From Sphingopyxis sp. 113P3 (GTDB taxonomy: Bacteria > Pseudomonadota > Alphaproteobacteria > Sphingomonadales > Sphingomonadaceae): 64,000 nt of DNA. The translations under genes were made by a program, and so were the position numbers. Numbering within the stretch: the first letter of the stretch is position 1; each line of letters starts with the position of its first letter. Of this stretch, positions 18,628 to 28,341 are shown piece by piece. The DNA lies in assembly GCF_001278035.1 (NCBI RefSeq), contig NZ_CP009452.1:1831501-1895500 (forward strand). The letters run 5' to 3'. The notes beneath the pieces were generated by a model. That model searched no databases. It saw only the letters and a list, made by a program, of their open reading frames with translations, and had not been told where the DNA came from.

Positions 18628-19603
18628 GGCGGACCGTCCCGCGGCGCAGCGCGATCAAGAGAAAGATCGGCGCTCCAGCCAGCGCCGCGACCACGCCGAG
18701 GCGCAGCTCGGTATCGGTCGGAAGCAGCCGGACGAGCATGTCGGCGACAATGAGCATCGCGGCGCCAGCAAGTGCAGCCGGGATGAGCGCGCGCCCCGGA
18801 TCATGGCCAACCCAGGGCCTGACGACATGCGGCGCGACGATGCCGACGAAACCCACCGCGCCTGCAAGCGCCACCGAGGCGCCGGATGCAAGTCCGGTGC
18901 CGACCACGACAGCGATCTGGGTGCGCCGGAAATCGAGCCCGTGCGCGCTCGCCGCCTCCTCCCCGATTGCGAGCAAGGACAGGCTCCTGCGCTGGGTCAG
19001 AAGCATCGCAGCGCCCGCAACCATGAAGGGAAGGGCGAGACCGAGATCGGTGAGCGAGCGGTTGGCGACCGACCCCAATGTCCAATTGACGAGATCGGAA
19101 AGCGAGAAGGGATTGGGCGCGAAGTTGAGGATGAGGGCCATCGCCGCGCCGGCAAGGCTTGAGAGGCCAACCCCGATGAGGATCAGCGTCGCCATTCCGC
19201 GCGTGCGCACGGCGGCCGAGGCGAGGAGCGCGGTGACCAGGCCCGCGCCGCCGATCGCGCCGAGCGGCAAGGCCCAGGACCAGGCCGCGGCGAGCCCGAA
19301 ATAAAGCGCCAGCGTGGCGCCGAGCGTCGCCGCGGCCGAGACGCCCAGGATGCCAGGCTCGGCGAGCGGATTGCGCGTCAGCGCCTGCAGGCCCGCGCCG
19401 CATAGACCAAGCGCCGCGCCAACCGAGGCGGCAGCCAATATCCGGGGCATGCGGATGTCGAACAAAATGATCGCTGCTGCTGGGTCGCGCCCGCTCAGCC
19501 AGTCGGCAAGCAGCGCGGGCGAAAAGCCGCGCGCGCCGGCCATCACGGCAAGCGTAGCGGTGAGCAGCAGCAGCGCTGCGAGCAGGAGGTTGACCCGGGT
19601 CAT
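18620..19603 (-). CDS. btuC: FecCD-family ABC permease for cobalamin
   Basis: This 327-residue permease begins MTRVNLLLAALLLL. It contains RMPRILAAASVGAALGLCGAGLQ with RNPLAEPGILGVS, the classic FecCD start, then GFVGIVAPHVVR, the coupling-helix region. About ten membrane helices are expected. The open frame extends upstream to 20527, but that extension is antisense-like and overlaps the binding-protein gene in another frame. ATG19603 overlaps the stop of the binding-protein gene (ATGA), which settles the start. Confidence 0.9.
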   Translation of the reverse strand: MTRVNLLLAALLLLTATLAVMAGARGFSPALLADWLSGRDPAAAIILFDIRMPRILAAASVGAALGLCGAGLQALTRNPLAEPGILGVSAAATLGATLALYFGLAAAWSWALPLGAIGGAGLVTALLASAAVRTRGMATLILIGVGLSSLAGAAMALILNFAPNPFSLSDLVNWTLGSVANRSLTDLGLALPFMVAGAAMLLTQRRSLSLLAIGEEAASAHGLDFRRTQIAVVVGTGLASGASVALAGAVGFVGIVAPHVVRPWVGHDPGRALIPAALAGAAMLIVADMLVRLLPTDTELRLGVVAALAGAPIFLLIALRRGTVRHD

Positions 19604-20406
19604 TTTGCCTTTGCCAATTCGGTCACGGCGTGTCCCATCAGCCAGTTCCCGCACGCGAGCCATGCGCCCGGCACCTCGGCCTCGCGCACACCCTGCGTCG
19701 CCTGCGCGACAACCGGATGGCGCGAGGATGTCCAATGATCCTGCTGATAGCGCGGACTGTCGAAAAAGGCGCGAAAGACCGCATCGGGCGGCCGCCGTAC
19801 CATATCCTCGACCGGCAGGCTTCCCCAGCCGGGGGCCGTGCGATAGGGTGTGTATCCGGCAGCCTCGATGACTTCGGCGACGAGCGATCCGGGCCCCGTG
19901 GTCACATCGCCGGGTGTGACATAGAGCGCAGTACCCTTGGCCGGGGTACGGCGCGCGGCCGCGAGCTCGCGCTCGAAGCCCGTAGCGCGGGCGCGCGCTT
20001 CTCTTTCGGCTCCCAGTTCCCGCCCGACACGGAGCATGTCGGCGCGGCTTTCGGCAAGCGAGGCCGGAAAGCCGAGCTGCACGACCTTGATTCCCATCGC
20101 GGCGAGCTGCCGGTCGAGCCGCGCGTCGCCGCCATAGCTGCGCACGACGACCGCGGGCCGAAGGCGCGCGATATCCTCCAGCTGTGGCCTCAGGCGCACG
20201 AGGCCCGCCGCGCGCGGCGCTGCAAAGCTCGTGTCGCTGTCGACCTCGAACGATACGGCGCGGATCTGGTGCCGGGGCAGCAGCCCGAGCACCATCTGGT
20301 CGGCGCAGAAATCGATGCTCGCGGCGCCATGGGGCGCAGGCAGCGGCGCGCGGCTCTGGCAGCCCGCAAGGACTGCCAGCACCGCCAGGGCCGCCACGCG
20401 CTGCAT
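19600..20406 (-). CDS. btuF: Cobalamin ABC transporter substrate-binding lipoprotein
   Basis: This 268-residue protein has a lipoprotein signal (MQRVAALAVLAVLAGC, lipobox LAGC) and a class III periplasmic binding fold: SIDFCADQMVLGLLP, then LRPQLEDIARLRPAVVV, and GLGW-like GWGSLPVEDMV late. ATG20406 overlaps the TGA of the receptor gene btuB (TGATG), so the two were once coupled. The frame upstream to 20691 lies within btuB and an IS and is not coding. With btuB broken, its expression may depend on the IS or on polar read-through. Confidence 0.85.
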   Translation of the reverse strand: MQRVAALAVLAVLAGCQSRAPLPAPHGAASIDFCADQMVLGLLPRHQIRAVSFEVDSDTSFAAPRAAGLVRLRPQLEDIARLRPAVVVRSYGGDARLDRQLAAMGIKVVQLGFPASLAESRADMLRVGRELGAEREARARATGFERELAAARRTPAKGTALYVTPGDVTTGPGSLVAEVIEAAGYTPYRTAPGWGSLPVEDMVRRPPDAVFRAFFDSPRYQQDHWTSSRHPVVAQATQGVREAEVPGAWLACGNWLMGHAVTELAKAK

Positions 20407-20570
20407 CAGAAACCCCAACGCACCCCGGCATAGGCCGAGCGGCCCGGGGTGTTGTACGTAGCGACATTCTGATATGTCTCGTCGAAGAGATTTTCGACGC
20501 GGCCGAAGAGTTCGATTCCCGCGGCAATCGGATAGGAGGCCCTGAGGTCGACCAGGATATAATCGCTGAG
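20406..20570 (-). pseudogene. btuB: btuB, C-terminal fragment separated by an IS1380-type element
   Basis: On the minus strand this encodes about 54 residues: LSDYILVDLRASYP, ELFGRVENLFDETYQ and NTPGRSAYAGVRWGF. This is the exact end of a TonB-dependent receptor barrel, with the terminal Phe that serves as the Bam recognition signal. The rest of the gene lies on the other side of the IS. Its TGA overlaps the btuF ATG. Confidence 0.92.
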
Positions 20571-22224
20571 CCTTAGCCGCTCTTATGCACCAAGGGGTGT
20601 CTGAGCGGTAGGCGGGAGTAGCGTAAAGCTCTGTTCTGAAGTAAGAAATTGGGTGTCTAAGCCGTCCCTGCTCCGGGACAGAAATTGCCATAGGCTACAC
20701 CCGCCATGACCGACGTTACCTCAAGCTCATTTCGATTCCCAGCGGTCCAACGCAAGAAAGTCACGGCTGCCTTCGACGGCGGTCGCATCACGTCGGACGG
20801 CGGGGTTCTGCTATTGGCGCAGGCCGAGCGCGAGATGGACATCTGCAGGCAGCTGGCCACCTGCATCGCCGATCGGCGCGATCCTTCGCGGGTGGTCCAC
20901 AAGCTGGATGACATTCTGCGGGCTCGGGTTCTGGCGATTGCCTGCGGCTACGAGGACGCCGACGACCTCGACGCCCTGCGTGACGATCCCGGCTTCCGCC
21001 TGGCGCTGGGCAAGCTACCGGGTTCGGGCGCGGGCCTTGCCAGCCAACCGACGATGAGCCGCTGGGAAAACGCACCCACCACGCGCGAGCTGGCCCGCAT
21101 GATGGCCGCGATGGTCGACATCTACTGCGCCAGTTATCCATCCCCGCCCGAGGCGGTGACGCTGGACATCGATGACACCTGCGATGTCGTGCACGGCTAC
21201 CAGCAGTTATCGTTCTGGAACGGGCATCACGGTGAGCGCTGTTTCCTGCCGATCCACGTCTACGACACGGCAACGGGGCGGCCGGTCGCCATGCTGCTGC
21301 GCACCGGCAAGACGCCGAGCGGCGCGGAGGCCGCGGGCCATATCCGTCGCCTGGTGCGGCAGATCCAGAGGCACTGGCCCACGACCCACATCACGATCCG
21401 GGGCGACGGCCACTACGGCAGACCCGAGGTCATGAACTTCTGCGAGGCACAGGGCATCGATTATGTCTTCGGCCTGCCCACCAACGCTGTGCTGCGCGCC
21501 GATCCACAGATCGTGAAGATTGCCGATGCCTGCGCGGTCAAGCGGGCCGAGGAACAGCACGTGGTCCTGCGAAATTATGCCCAGACCCGCTACGGGGCGA
21601 AAAGCTGGAAATGCCAGCGCCGTGTCGTCGCCCGGATCGAGGCCAGCACGCTCGGCATGGATATCCGCTACGTCGTCACCTCGCTCGAGCAGGGCTCGGC
21701 CGAGCACATCTACGACACACTCTACTGCGCCCGCGGCCAGGCCGAAAACCTCATCAAGTTGCACAAGGCCCAGCTCGCCAGCGATCGCACGTCATGCCGA
21801 TCAGCCAACGCCAATCAGATGCGGCTGATCCTGCACACCGCCGCATTCTGGCTGATGTGGCGCATCCAGCAGGCCATCCCCAAGGCAGCCGCGCTTGCCA
21901 ACGCTGAGTTCGCGACCCTGCGCCTGCGGCTCCTCAAAGTCGCCGCACGCGTCATCGAGACCGCCTCCCGCATCCGGGTCGCCTTCGCTTCCGCCTGTCC
22001 CGACGCCGCCCTGTTCCGGATCATCGCCGCCGCCCTCAGGCCCGCCCCGACATAGCCAGTGCGGCCGTGCCGCTGAACGTCCGAGCCCCTCCATCAAACC
22101 CGCAAGCCTCTCGATCCCACGCGATGAAAGACGCAGCGGAGGCACTCGGCCTGCTCAAACGCCCGCTGCCGCCAACGATTGATCTTCCCCAAGAACAACA
22201 TCGTCACGAATAAGAGCGGTTAGG
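20571..22224 (+). mobile_element. IS1380-family element inserted in btuB
   Basis: This 1,654-bp element has inverted repeats CCTTAGCCGCTCTTAT (left) and CCTAACCGCTCTTAT (right, read inward), each starting CCT as in ISEcp1-like ends. It contains one complete transposase gene. No matching target duplication is visible (left flank CTGAG, right flank TTGTT), so the insertion was followed by a change at one edge, or the boundary is off by a few bases. Confidence 0.85.
20706..22055 (+). CDS. IS1380-family transposase
   Basis: This 449-residue DDE transposase begins MTDVTSSSFRFPAVQRKKV. It shows FDGGRITSDGGVLLL, PTMSRWENAPTTRE, the first catalytic Asp in TLDIDDTCDVVHG, GDGHYGRPEVM with the second Asp, and the late region QAENLIKLHKAQLASDRTSC with the Glu and the DRTSC signature of this family. 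The frame is complete, so the element may still be mobile. It faces opposite to btuB. Confidence 0.95.
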   Translation: MTDVTSSSFRFPAVQRKKVTAAFDGGRITSDGGVLLLAQAEREMDICRQLATCIADRRDPSRVVHKLDDILRARVLAIACGYEDADDLDALRDDPGFRLALGKLPGSGAGLASQPTMSRWENAPTTRELARMMAAMVDIYCASYPSPPEAVTLDIDDTCDVVHGYQQLSFWNGHHGERCFLPIHVYDTATGRPVAMLLRTGKTPSGAEAAGHIRRLVRQIQRHWPTTHITIRGDGHYGRPEVMNFCEAQGIDYVFGLPTNAVLRADPQIVKIADACAVKRAEEQHVVLRNYAQTRYGAKSWKCQRRVVARIEASTLGMDIRYVVTSLEQGSAEHIYDTLYCARGQAENLIKLHKAQLASDRTSCRSANANQMRLILHTAAFWLMWRIQQAIPKAAALANAEFATLRLRLLKVAARVIETASRIRVAFASACPDAALFRIIAAALRPAPT

Positions 22225-24026
22225 TTGTTCGCCCGGTCATCGAAGCTCTTGCCGGCATAGCGCACCGCGACCGAGAGATCGGCGCCCGATGCGGCGCCGC
22301 CGGGTGTCCAGGCGAGCTCGGCGTTGGCAAGATGCCGGGGGCGCCGCGCAAGCCGATTGCCTTCAAGCGGCGATCCCGGGGTGCGGTCGGTTGCCACGGT
22401 CAGGCTGTAGTTCGCGCGCACCGCGAAGCTGCTGCCAAGCTTTGCGCCCGCCTCGACCTCGACGCCCTCTGCCCGGGCACGATTGATATTGTCATAAGTG
22501 CCGAACGGCCGGTTCCCACTCGCGCAGATCGCGGGCACGGGATCAGGGACGGGCGGGCAGGAGACGAAATCGATGAGGTTGCGGCTGTCGCGGCGATACC
22601 AGGCGACATCGACAAAGTGCCGCGCATCGCCCAGCCGCGCGCCGACCTCGTAGGATTTAGCGCGCTCCGGCAGGAGCTCAGGGTTCCCGTAGGCCCCCGC
22701 CGAGTCCGAAAGCTGGAACAAGGTCGGCGCCCTGAAACCCTCGCGGTAGCTTGCGCGCACCAGGACATGATCCCCGAGTTTTTGCCCGATGTCGGCGGCA
22801 AAGCTCGTCGCGCCGCCAAAATCGCGGTGATCATCGCGGCGAACGCCAAAGGTCAACGAAAATGCACCGGTCGGGCGCGCAGCGAGCATCGCCCAGCCGC
22901 CAGTGGTCGCGGTCTGCCCCCGGTCGGGCGCGAAACCGTCGTCGGTGAGCGCGCGCGTCCATTCGCGCTCGGCCCCGGCAATCAGGCGAAGGCTGTCGCC
23001 TGCCGTGCTCCCAAAGACATCGCCGAGGCCCCAGTCGATGCTGTAGCTCAGCCGCTCGCTGCGCCCGCGGGCGCGAAAGGTGGGAGCCTCGCCGAGATCA
23101 GGATTGAAGTTGTCGCGATTGACGTCTGCGAAGGCGAATTGCAGCCGGTGCGCAAAGCCGCCCGCGCTGCTGCTACCGCCGGGGCGATGCTCGAGGCTCG
23201 CCGCGGCATAATGTTCCCTTGTCTTCTGATATTCGTCCGTGTCACCGAAGGTAAAGGCCGGCGGGGCAAAGCCGTCGAGCTCGACGCGGCTCGCGGCATA
23301 AAGTCCGAACGCCCTGAAGAGGAGGGTGCTGCCGATCTCGGTGCGATTGCTGAGATTGGCCGAATATTGGCGGTAGCCGTCACGCTCGGTTCCGGCGGCG
23401 GCGCTGCTGAAGCCGCGGGTGCGGACAAAGCCGCCGCCGATCCCGAACTGCGAGGCGCCGAGCGCGGCCGTGCGCAGCTGCCCATTCACGCGCACCGTAT
23501 CGCGCGCACCATATTCGGCGCCGATCCGGCCCGAAGTGCCGCTTGCAAGGTCGGGGTCGGTCGAGGTGATGGACACCACCCCGCCGATCGCCTGGCTGCC
23601 CCAGGGCAGGCTGTTCGCGCCGCGCAGCACCTCGATACGGTCTATGCTCCCGAGCATCAGATTGGCAAAATCGAACGCGCCGTTCGGCGATGAGGGATCG
23701 CCGACACGCACTCCGTCGATGACGACGAGCGTCTGCGCGTCTTCTGCGCCGCGGATGCGCAGGCTTGCCACCCCGCCGAGCGCGCCATTCTGCGTGACAT
23801 GGACGCCGGGCAAGCGCGCGATGAGGTCGGCCGCGGCGCCGTTTTGGGCGCGGTCAATCTCTTCCTTGTCGATGATCGACACCGACGCATTGGTCTCGGA
23901 AAGCGCCAGCGGCGCACCGATGACGGTAATCGACTGGTCATCGAAGGGCGCTTCGTGCGCCAGCGCGGGCGACGCTGCGGCGAGCGCGAGAAGCGACAGA
24001 CTGGTTTTATGGGCAAGGGTCTTCAT
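22225..24026 (-). pseudogene. btuB: btuB TonB-dependent cobalamin receptor, N-terminal 600 residues (interrupted)
   Basis: The protein starts with a signal peptide (MKTLAHKTSLSLLALAAA...ALA), then a TonB box (QSITVIG), the plug domain (IDRAQNGAAADLIARLPGV, VVIDGVRVGDPS) and most of the barrel. The frame runs into the IS1380-type element after RANN and gains 23 foreign residues before a stop at 22155. The last two or so barrel strands and the terminal Phe are on the far side at 20406-20570. Family knowledge says loss of the C-terminal strand prevents outer-membrane assembly. The whole operon lies under the cobalamin riboswitch upstream. Confidence 0.92.
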
Positions 24027-24059
24027 TCAGGTCCTCCAGCGTTACGGTCTTGCCGTCAC

Positions 24060-24073
24060 GCGAGGATCCTCGC
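24060..24073 (-). promoter_or_regulatory. 14-bp palindrome in the btuB leader (possible expression-platform hairpin)
   Basis: GCGAGGATCCTCGC is a perfect palindrome between the riboswitch and the btuB ATG, about 35 bp upstream of the start. It could fold as part of the expression platform. Its function is inferred only from position. Confidence 0.35.
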
Positions 24074-24109
24074 CTGCTCCCGGTGCACCCCGCCCGCGCG
24101 CAGATAACG

Positions 24110-24285
24110 GCGACGCTCTGGCAGGTCTCCTGGCTTCCGGGTCGCCGGTGGATTGCGGCCTTCCCGGGGATATGGTCCCCAGTGGCATAGTCGCATCCGC
24201 CTCGCCGGTTACAGTTGCGGGGGCAGCGCCGGATTTCACACCGGACTTCCCTTTTCATGCCCGGTAAAGGGCAACCCGAGGTCAC
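24110..24285 (-). promoter_or_regulatory. Cobalamin (AdoCbl) riboswitch
   Basis: On the minus strand, the leader reads GGGTTGCCCTTTACCGGGCA, then GAAGTCCGGTG, CTGCCCCCGCAACTGTAA, ATGCCACTG and finally AGCCAGGAGACCTGCC. These are the conserved core elements of the cobalamin riboswitch, the last being the B12 box. It lies directly upstream of btuB. High cobalamin would be expected to reduce expression of the btuBFCD operon. Confidence 0.95.
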
Positions 24286-24378
24286 GAGGCGGGCCGCTAG
24301 CAAAAGCACGCTCGCGCTGCAACGCCAACTTGCAATCAATGATGGGAGGCTCGACATAGGCTCCAACCAGGAGCCGGC

Positions 24379-25842
24379 ATGCAAATCGCCTTCGACAATA
24401 GTTTTCACGCGACGATGGAAGGCTTTTATGCGCCAGCCGAGGCGGCGCGTCCTTCAACCCCGCGCCTTTTGGCGTTCAACCATGCGCTTGCCGCGCGGCT
24501 CGGGATCGACGCGACCGGCACCGGCGATGACGAACTGGCGCGTCTCTTTTCAGGTGCGGAGCTGCCTCCCGGCGCCGATCCGCTCGCGCTTGCCTATGCG
24601 GGACACCAGTTCGGCCATTTCTCGCCGCAGCTCGGCGACGGGCGCGCGCTGCTCCTTGGCGAGGTCGTGGCGCCTGACGGTGTCCGCTTCGACATTCAGC
24701 TCAAGGGTTCAGGACCCACGATGTTCTCGCGCAACGGCGACGGCAAGGCCGCAATCGGTCCCGTTCTGCGCGAATATCTCGTCTCGGAAGCCATGGCGGC
24801 GATGGGCGTGCCGACGACGCGCGCGCTCGCAGCGGTTGCAACGGGCGAGCGCGTCCAGCGCGAGCGCGCACACCCCGGCGCAGTGCTGACGCGCGTCGCG
24901 CGCAGCCATATCCGCGTTGGCACCTTCCAGTTCTTTGCCGCGCATTTCGGAGCAGAGCATGTCATCCGCCTCTCCGACTATGCGATCGCCCGCCACTTTC
25001 CCGAGCTCGCGGAGGCGGCGAACGCGCACCTTGCGCTGCTTGAGAGGGTCATTGACCTTCAATGTTCGCTCGTCGCTCATTGGATGAGCGTTGGCTTCAT
25101 CCACGGCGTAATGAACACCGACAATGTCGCGATCTCGGGCGAGACGATCGATTATGGGCCATGCGCTTTCATGGACCGCTTCTCGGTGAGCACCGTGTTC
25201 AGTTCGATCGACGCCCATGGCCGCTATGCCTATGGGCGCCAGCCGCAGATCATGCATTGGAACATGGCGCGCTTCGCCGAAGCGCTGCTACCTGCGATCC
25301 ACGCGGTCGATCCCGCTGACGTCGAGCGCGCAAAGGAGCTGGTCGCGGCAGTACCGGACCGGTTTCGGAGCGTCTGGCTCGACACCATGCGCGCGAAACT
25401 CGGGCTAGGTGAGGCAGCCGGTGGCGATCCTGAGCTTATCGATGAGCTGTTCGCCGAGCTTGAGCGCCATGGCGCCGATTTCACCGGCTTTTTCCGCGCG
25501 CTTTCGAGGCTTCTGCGCGGGGACCGCGCGGCGCTCGATGCACTGCTCCCCGGTGAAGGCGCGATGGGGTCATGGATCGCCGCATGGCGCGCGCGGATCG
25601 AGGAGGAAGGGGGAGATTTTGCAGAGCGTGCCGAAGCGATGGACGCGGTGAACCCGCTCTACATCCCGCGCAACCACCTTGTTGAGGCCGCGCTCGCCGC
25701 CGCCGAGGCGGGCGATATGACGCCGTGGCTCCGCCTCCTTGAAACGGTGCAGCATCCCTTTGCCGCGCGCGCCGACCGGGCCGAGTTTGCCGGGCCTGCG
25801 CCCGAGGACTTCGGTCCCTATACGACCTTCTGCGGAACCTGA
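24379..25842 (+). CDS. selO: Protein adenylyltransferase SelO (YdiU family)
   Basis: This 487-residue pseudokinase-fold enzyme shows AYAGHQFGHFSPQLGDGRA near the N-terminus, DIQLKGSGPTMFSRNGDGKA, LREYLVSEAMAAMG, the active-site NTDNVAISGETIDYGPCAF, and the C-terminal NPLYIPRNHLVE and TTFCGT. SelO transfers AMP to Ser/Thr/Tyr residues of proteins and is linked to the oxidative stress response. The end has a single Cys (Phe-Cys-Gly-Thr) where some relatives have CxxC or Sec-containing motifs. AGGAG precedes ATG24379. It is divergent from the btu operon, with the two starts about 350 bp apart across the riboswitch. Confidence 0.95.
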   Translation: MQIAFDNSFHATMEGFYAPAEAARPSTPRLLAFNHALAARLGIDATGTGDDELARLFSGAELPPGADPLALAYAGHQFGHFSPQLGDGRALLLGEVVAPDGVRFDIQLKGSGPTMFSRNGDGKAAIGPVLREYLVSEAMAAMGVPTTRALAAVATGERVQRERAHPGAVLTRVARSHIRVGTFQFFAAHFGAEHVIRLSDYAIARHFPELAEAANAHLALLERVIDLQCSLVAHWMSVGFIHGVMNTDNVAISGETIDYGPCAFMDRFSVSTVFSSIDAHGRYAYGRQPQIMHWNMARFAEALLPAIHAVDPADVERAKELVAAVPDRFRSVWLDTMRAKLGLGEAAGGDPELIDELFAELERHGADFTGFFRALSRLLRGDRAALDALLPGEGAMGSWIAAWRARIEEEGGDFAERAEAMDAVNPLYIPRNHLVEAALAAAEAGDMTPWLRLLETVQHPFAARADRAEFAGPAPEDFGPYTTFCGT

Positions 25843-25992
25843 CGGGCGCCGGCTCGTTGACCCCTTGGGTGATCGCACGGTCCTGTCAGGGGGATTTCAT
25901 CGCAAATGCTGCTTTTGTGCGATCTTCCTCGAGCAAAATCGCCTTGCGCCCCGCCGCGCCGCAAGCCACAAGTGCGCATCGGCTGTGCACAG

Positions 25993-28341
25993 ATGCAAAA
26001 TTCTGAAAATCCTCGCTTATTGACACCCGTCCGCCCGCCGCGGCTCCATCACGGACTGATTTTGTCCGCGTCGCTTTTCGCGTTTGGCTGGACGGGCTCT
26101 GCTTTTGCGCAGCAGGTGCCGCCTGCGGCCGCCGAAAGCCAGGAGGAAAGCCCCGCGCCGGACGCACCAGGCGAGATCGCGGCGCCGACCCCGCCGCCCG
26201 CCGACGTGATCCTGCCCGAGGTCGAGCCGATCATCGGCGACGACGAGTTTGACGATGCGATCCCGCCGATCAGCGCCGATGATGATCCCGAGCTCGACCG
26301 TCCGCTGGAATCGATTGCCGAATTTGAGCGGCGACAGGCGGCCGAGCGTGCGGCCGATGCCAGCAGCGATGGCGACGGGCCGCCGAGTGTCGATGGCACG
26401 CCGGTCCCGGCGCTCGCCGACGGGGATGCGGTCGAGGCGATCGGTGACGCACCGATCACCGATAGTGAACTTGCCGCACCGCTTCCTGCGCTCGAAAATT
26501 TCAACGTCGAGCCGGTCGAATTCGCCGAGCCCGAGGAGGCCGACGCGCATCGTACGATCGAATATACGGTGCAGGTCAACGGCCTTGCGGGCGCCGATGC
26601 GACGACGGGGGTCGATCTTGCCGACCTCTTCGGCGATCTTTCCGCGCTCTATGATGGCGATGGCAAAGCTGAAAATGGCGCGATGGTCCGCGCCCGCCTG
26701 TCGGCCGACGCCGAGCTCCTTCAGCGCATCCTCGCGTCCGAAGGCTATTATGACGCCAAGGTCGAAACGCGGATCGACCGGACGCCGCGAACCGAGGATG
26801 CCGGCGGGGATGGAGAGAGCCGGGCGCGGCGCCGGCGAGGGCCGCTCATCGCGGTCATCGACGTGACACCGGGACAGCGATACATCTTCTCCAGCATCGC
26901 TATCGATGCGAAGCCCACCGTTCCCCCGACGCTGATCAGCGACAACTTCCCGCTCAGCGTCGGTGAGCCGATCGTTTCCGAGCGGGTCCAGGGCGCCGAA
27001 GCCGCGCTCGCACTCAAGCTCCCCGAAGAGGGCTATCCTTTTGCGAAGATCGGCCAGCGCGACATTCTCCTCGACGGGGCGACGGGCGGGGGCGACTATA
27101 CGCTGCCCGTCGACATCGGTCCGCGCGCGCGTTTTGGCGGGTTCGAGACGACAGGCGATCTCGCCTTCGATGCCGACCATGTCGAGGTCCTCTCGCGCTT
27201 CAGGCGCGGCGAGCTCTACGATAGCCGCATGGTCGATGACCTGCGGCAGGCGCTCGTCGCGACAGGGCTCTTCTCGACCGTTGCGGTCGAACCGCAGAAG
27301 ACAGGCGAGAGCGCAGGGGATGACACCGAATATGTGACGATGCTCGTCACGCAGGATGCCGGCCCCCCGCGCACGATCGCGGCGAGCGCGGGCTACGGCA
27401 CGGGCGAGGGGATTCGGCTTGAAGGGAGCTGGACGCACCGCAACCTCTTCCCGCCAGAAGGCGCACTCATCGTCCGGGGCGTCGCGGGAACGCAGCAGCA
27501 AGGGATCGGCGCGACCTTCCGCCGCTCGAACGCAGGCCGGCGCGACCGGACCTTCGAGCTGGTCGCCGAAGCATCGCGCAACAATTACAACGCCTTCGAA
27601 GCGCTGACCGGGCGCCTCGCCGCGCGGGTCAGCGTTGAGTCGACGCCGATCTGGCAAAAGAAATTCACCTATGCCTATGGCGCTGAGGTGATTGCGACGA
27701 GCGAGGATGACTATGATTTCGCGCGCGGCGTGCGTGATCGCGACCTTTATTACATTCTCGGGCTGACCGGGCAGGTCGGCATGGACCGCACCGACAGCCT
27801 GCTCGACCCGACCAAGGGCTTCCGCGTCACCGCACTCGTGCAGCCTGAAGGCTCCTTGAGCGGAAAGTTCACCCCTTATGCGCGCACCCGTCTCGACGTC
27901 AGCGGCTATTATCCTGTCACCGACAGCATCGTCGTGGCGGGACGCGTGCGGGTCGGCTCGATCCTCGGCGCCTCGCGCGAGCGCCTCGCTCCGTCGCGGC
28001 GATTCTATGCTGGCGGCGGCGGTTCGGTGCGCGGCTTTGGCTATCAGGAGCTCGGGCCGAAGGATCCCAATCTCGACCCGATCGGCGGGCGCAGCATCAA
28101 CGAGGCGGCCCTTGAGGCACGCTACCGCTTCGGCAATTTCGGCGTCGTCGGCTTCGTCGACGCGGGCCAGGTCTATCGGGGTTCGACCCCGACCTTCTCC
28201 GACCTGCGCTTCGGGGCGGGGATCGGCGCGCGCTACTACACCAATTTCGGTCCGATGCGCCTCGACGTTGCGACGCCGATCGACCGCAGGCCAGGCGAGG
28301 CGCGGGTGAGCGTCTATGTCTCGATCGGTCAGGCGTTCTGA
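25993..28341 (+). CDS. tamA: TamA-type outer-membrane translocation/assembly protein (BamA superfamily)
   Basis: This 782-residue protein has a signal peptide (LILSASLFAFGWTGSAFA, cut before QQ) and a long acidic, Pro-rich leader of about 150 residues, then POTRA domains including LLQRILASEGYYDAKVET and ALKLPEEGYPFAKIG. A 16-strand barrel of the bacterial surface antigen family follows from about residue 440, with FYAGGGGSVRGFGYQ near the end. TamA works with TamB in outer-membrane protein and lipid homeostasis. ATG25993 begins MQNSENP. An upstream in-frame ATG at 25906 lacks support. The stop overlaps the tamB start (TGATG). Confidence 0.9.
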   Translation: MQNSENPRLLTPVRPPRLHHGLILSASLFAFGWTGSAFAQQVPPAAAESQEESPAPDAPGEIAAPTPPPADVILPEVEPIIGDDEFDDAIPPISADDDPELDRPLESIAEFERRQAAERAADASSDGDGPPSVDGTPVPALADGDAVEAIGDAPITDSELAAPLPALENFNVEPVEFAEPEEADAHRTIEYTVQVNGLAGADATTGVDLADLFGDLSALYDGDGKAENGAMVRARLSADAELLQRILASEGYYDAKVETRIDRTPRTEDAGGDGESRARRRRGPLIAVIDVTPGQRYIFSSIAIDAKPTVPPTLISDNFPLSVGEPIVSERVQGAEAALALKLPEEGYPFAKIGQRDILLDGATGGGDYTLPVDIGPRARFGGFETTGDLAFDADHVEVLSRFRRGELYDSRMVDDLRQALVATGLFSTVAVEPQKTGESAGDDTEYVTMLVTQDAGPPRTIAASAGYGTGEGIRLEGSWTHRNLFPPEGALIVRGVAGTQQQGIGATFRRSNAGRRDRTFELVAEASRNNYNAFEALTGRLAARVSVESTPIWQKKFTYAYGAEVIATSEDDYDFARGVRDRDLYYILGLTGQVGMDRTDSLLDPTKGFRVTALVQPEGSLSGKFTPYARTRLDVSGYYPVTDSIVVAGRVRVGSILGASRERLAPSRRFYAGGGGSVRGFGYQELGPKDPNLDPIGGRSINEAALEARYRFGNFGVVGFVDAGQVYRGSTPTFSDLRFGAGIGARYYTNFGPMRLDVATPIDRRPGEARVSVYVSIGQAF

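Noticed and set aside
19604-20527. Long N-terminal extension of the btuC frame
   Set aside because: It overlaps btuF out of frame and lacks membrane-protein character; the ATGA overlap fixes the btuC start at 19603.
22332-23693. A 453-residue open frame antisense to btuB
   Set aside because: Shadow frame in GC-rich DNA; btuB on the other strand is certain.
25828-25842. Possible selenocysteine end of SelO
   Set aside because: The C-terminus reads Phe-Cys-Gly-Thr with a plain stop; there is no in-frame TGA before it that would suggest Sec.
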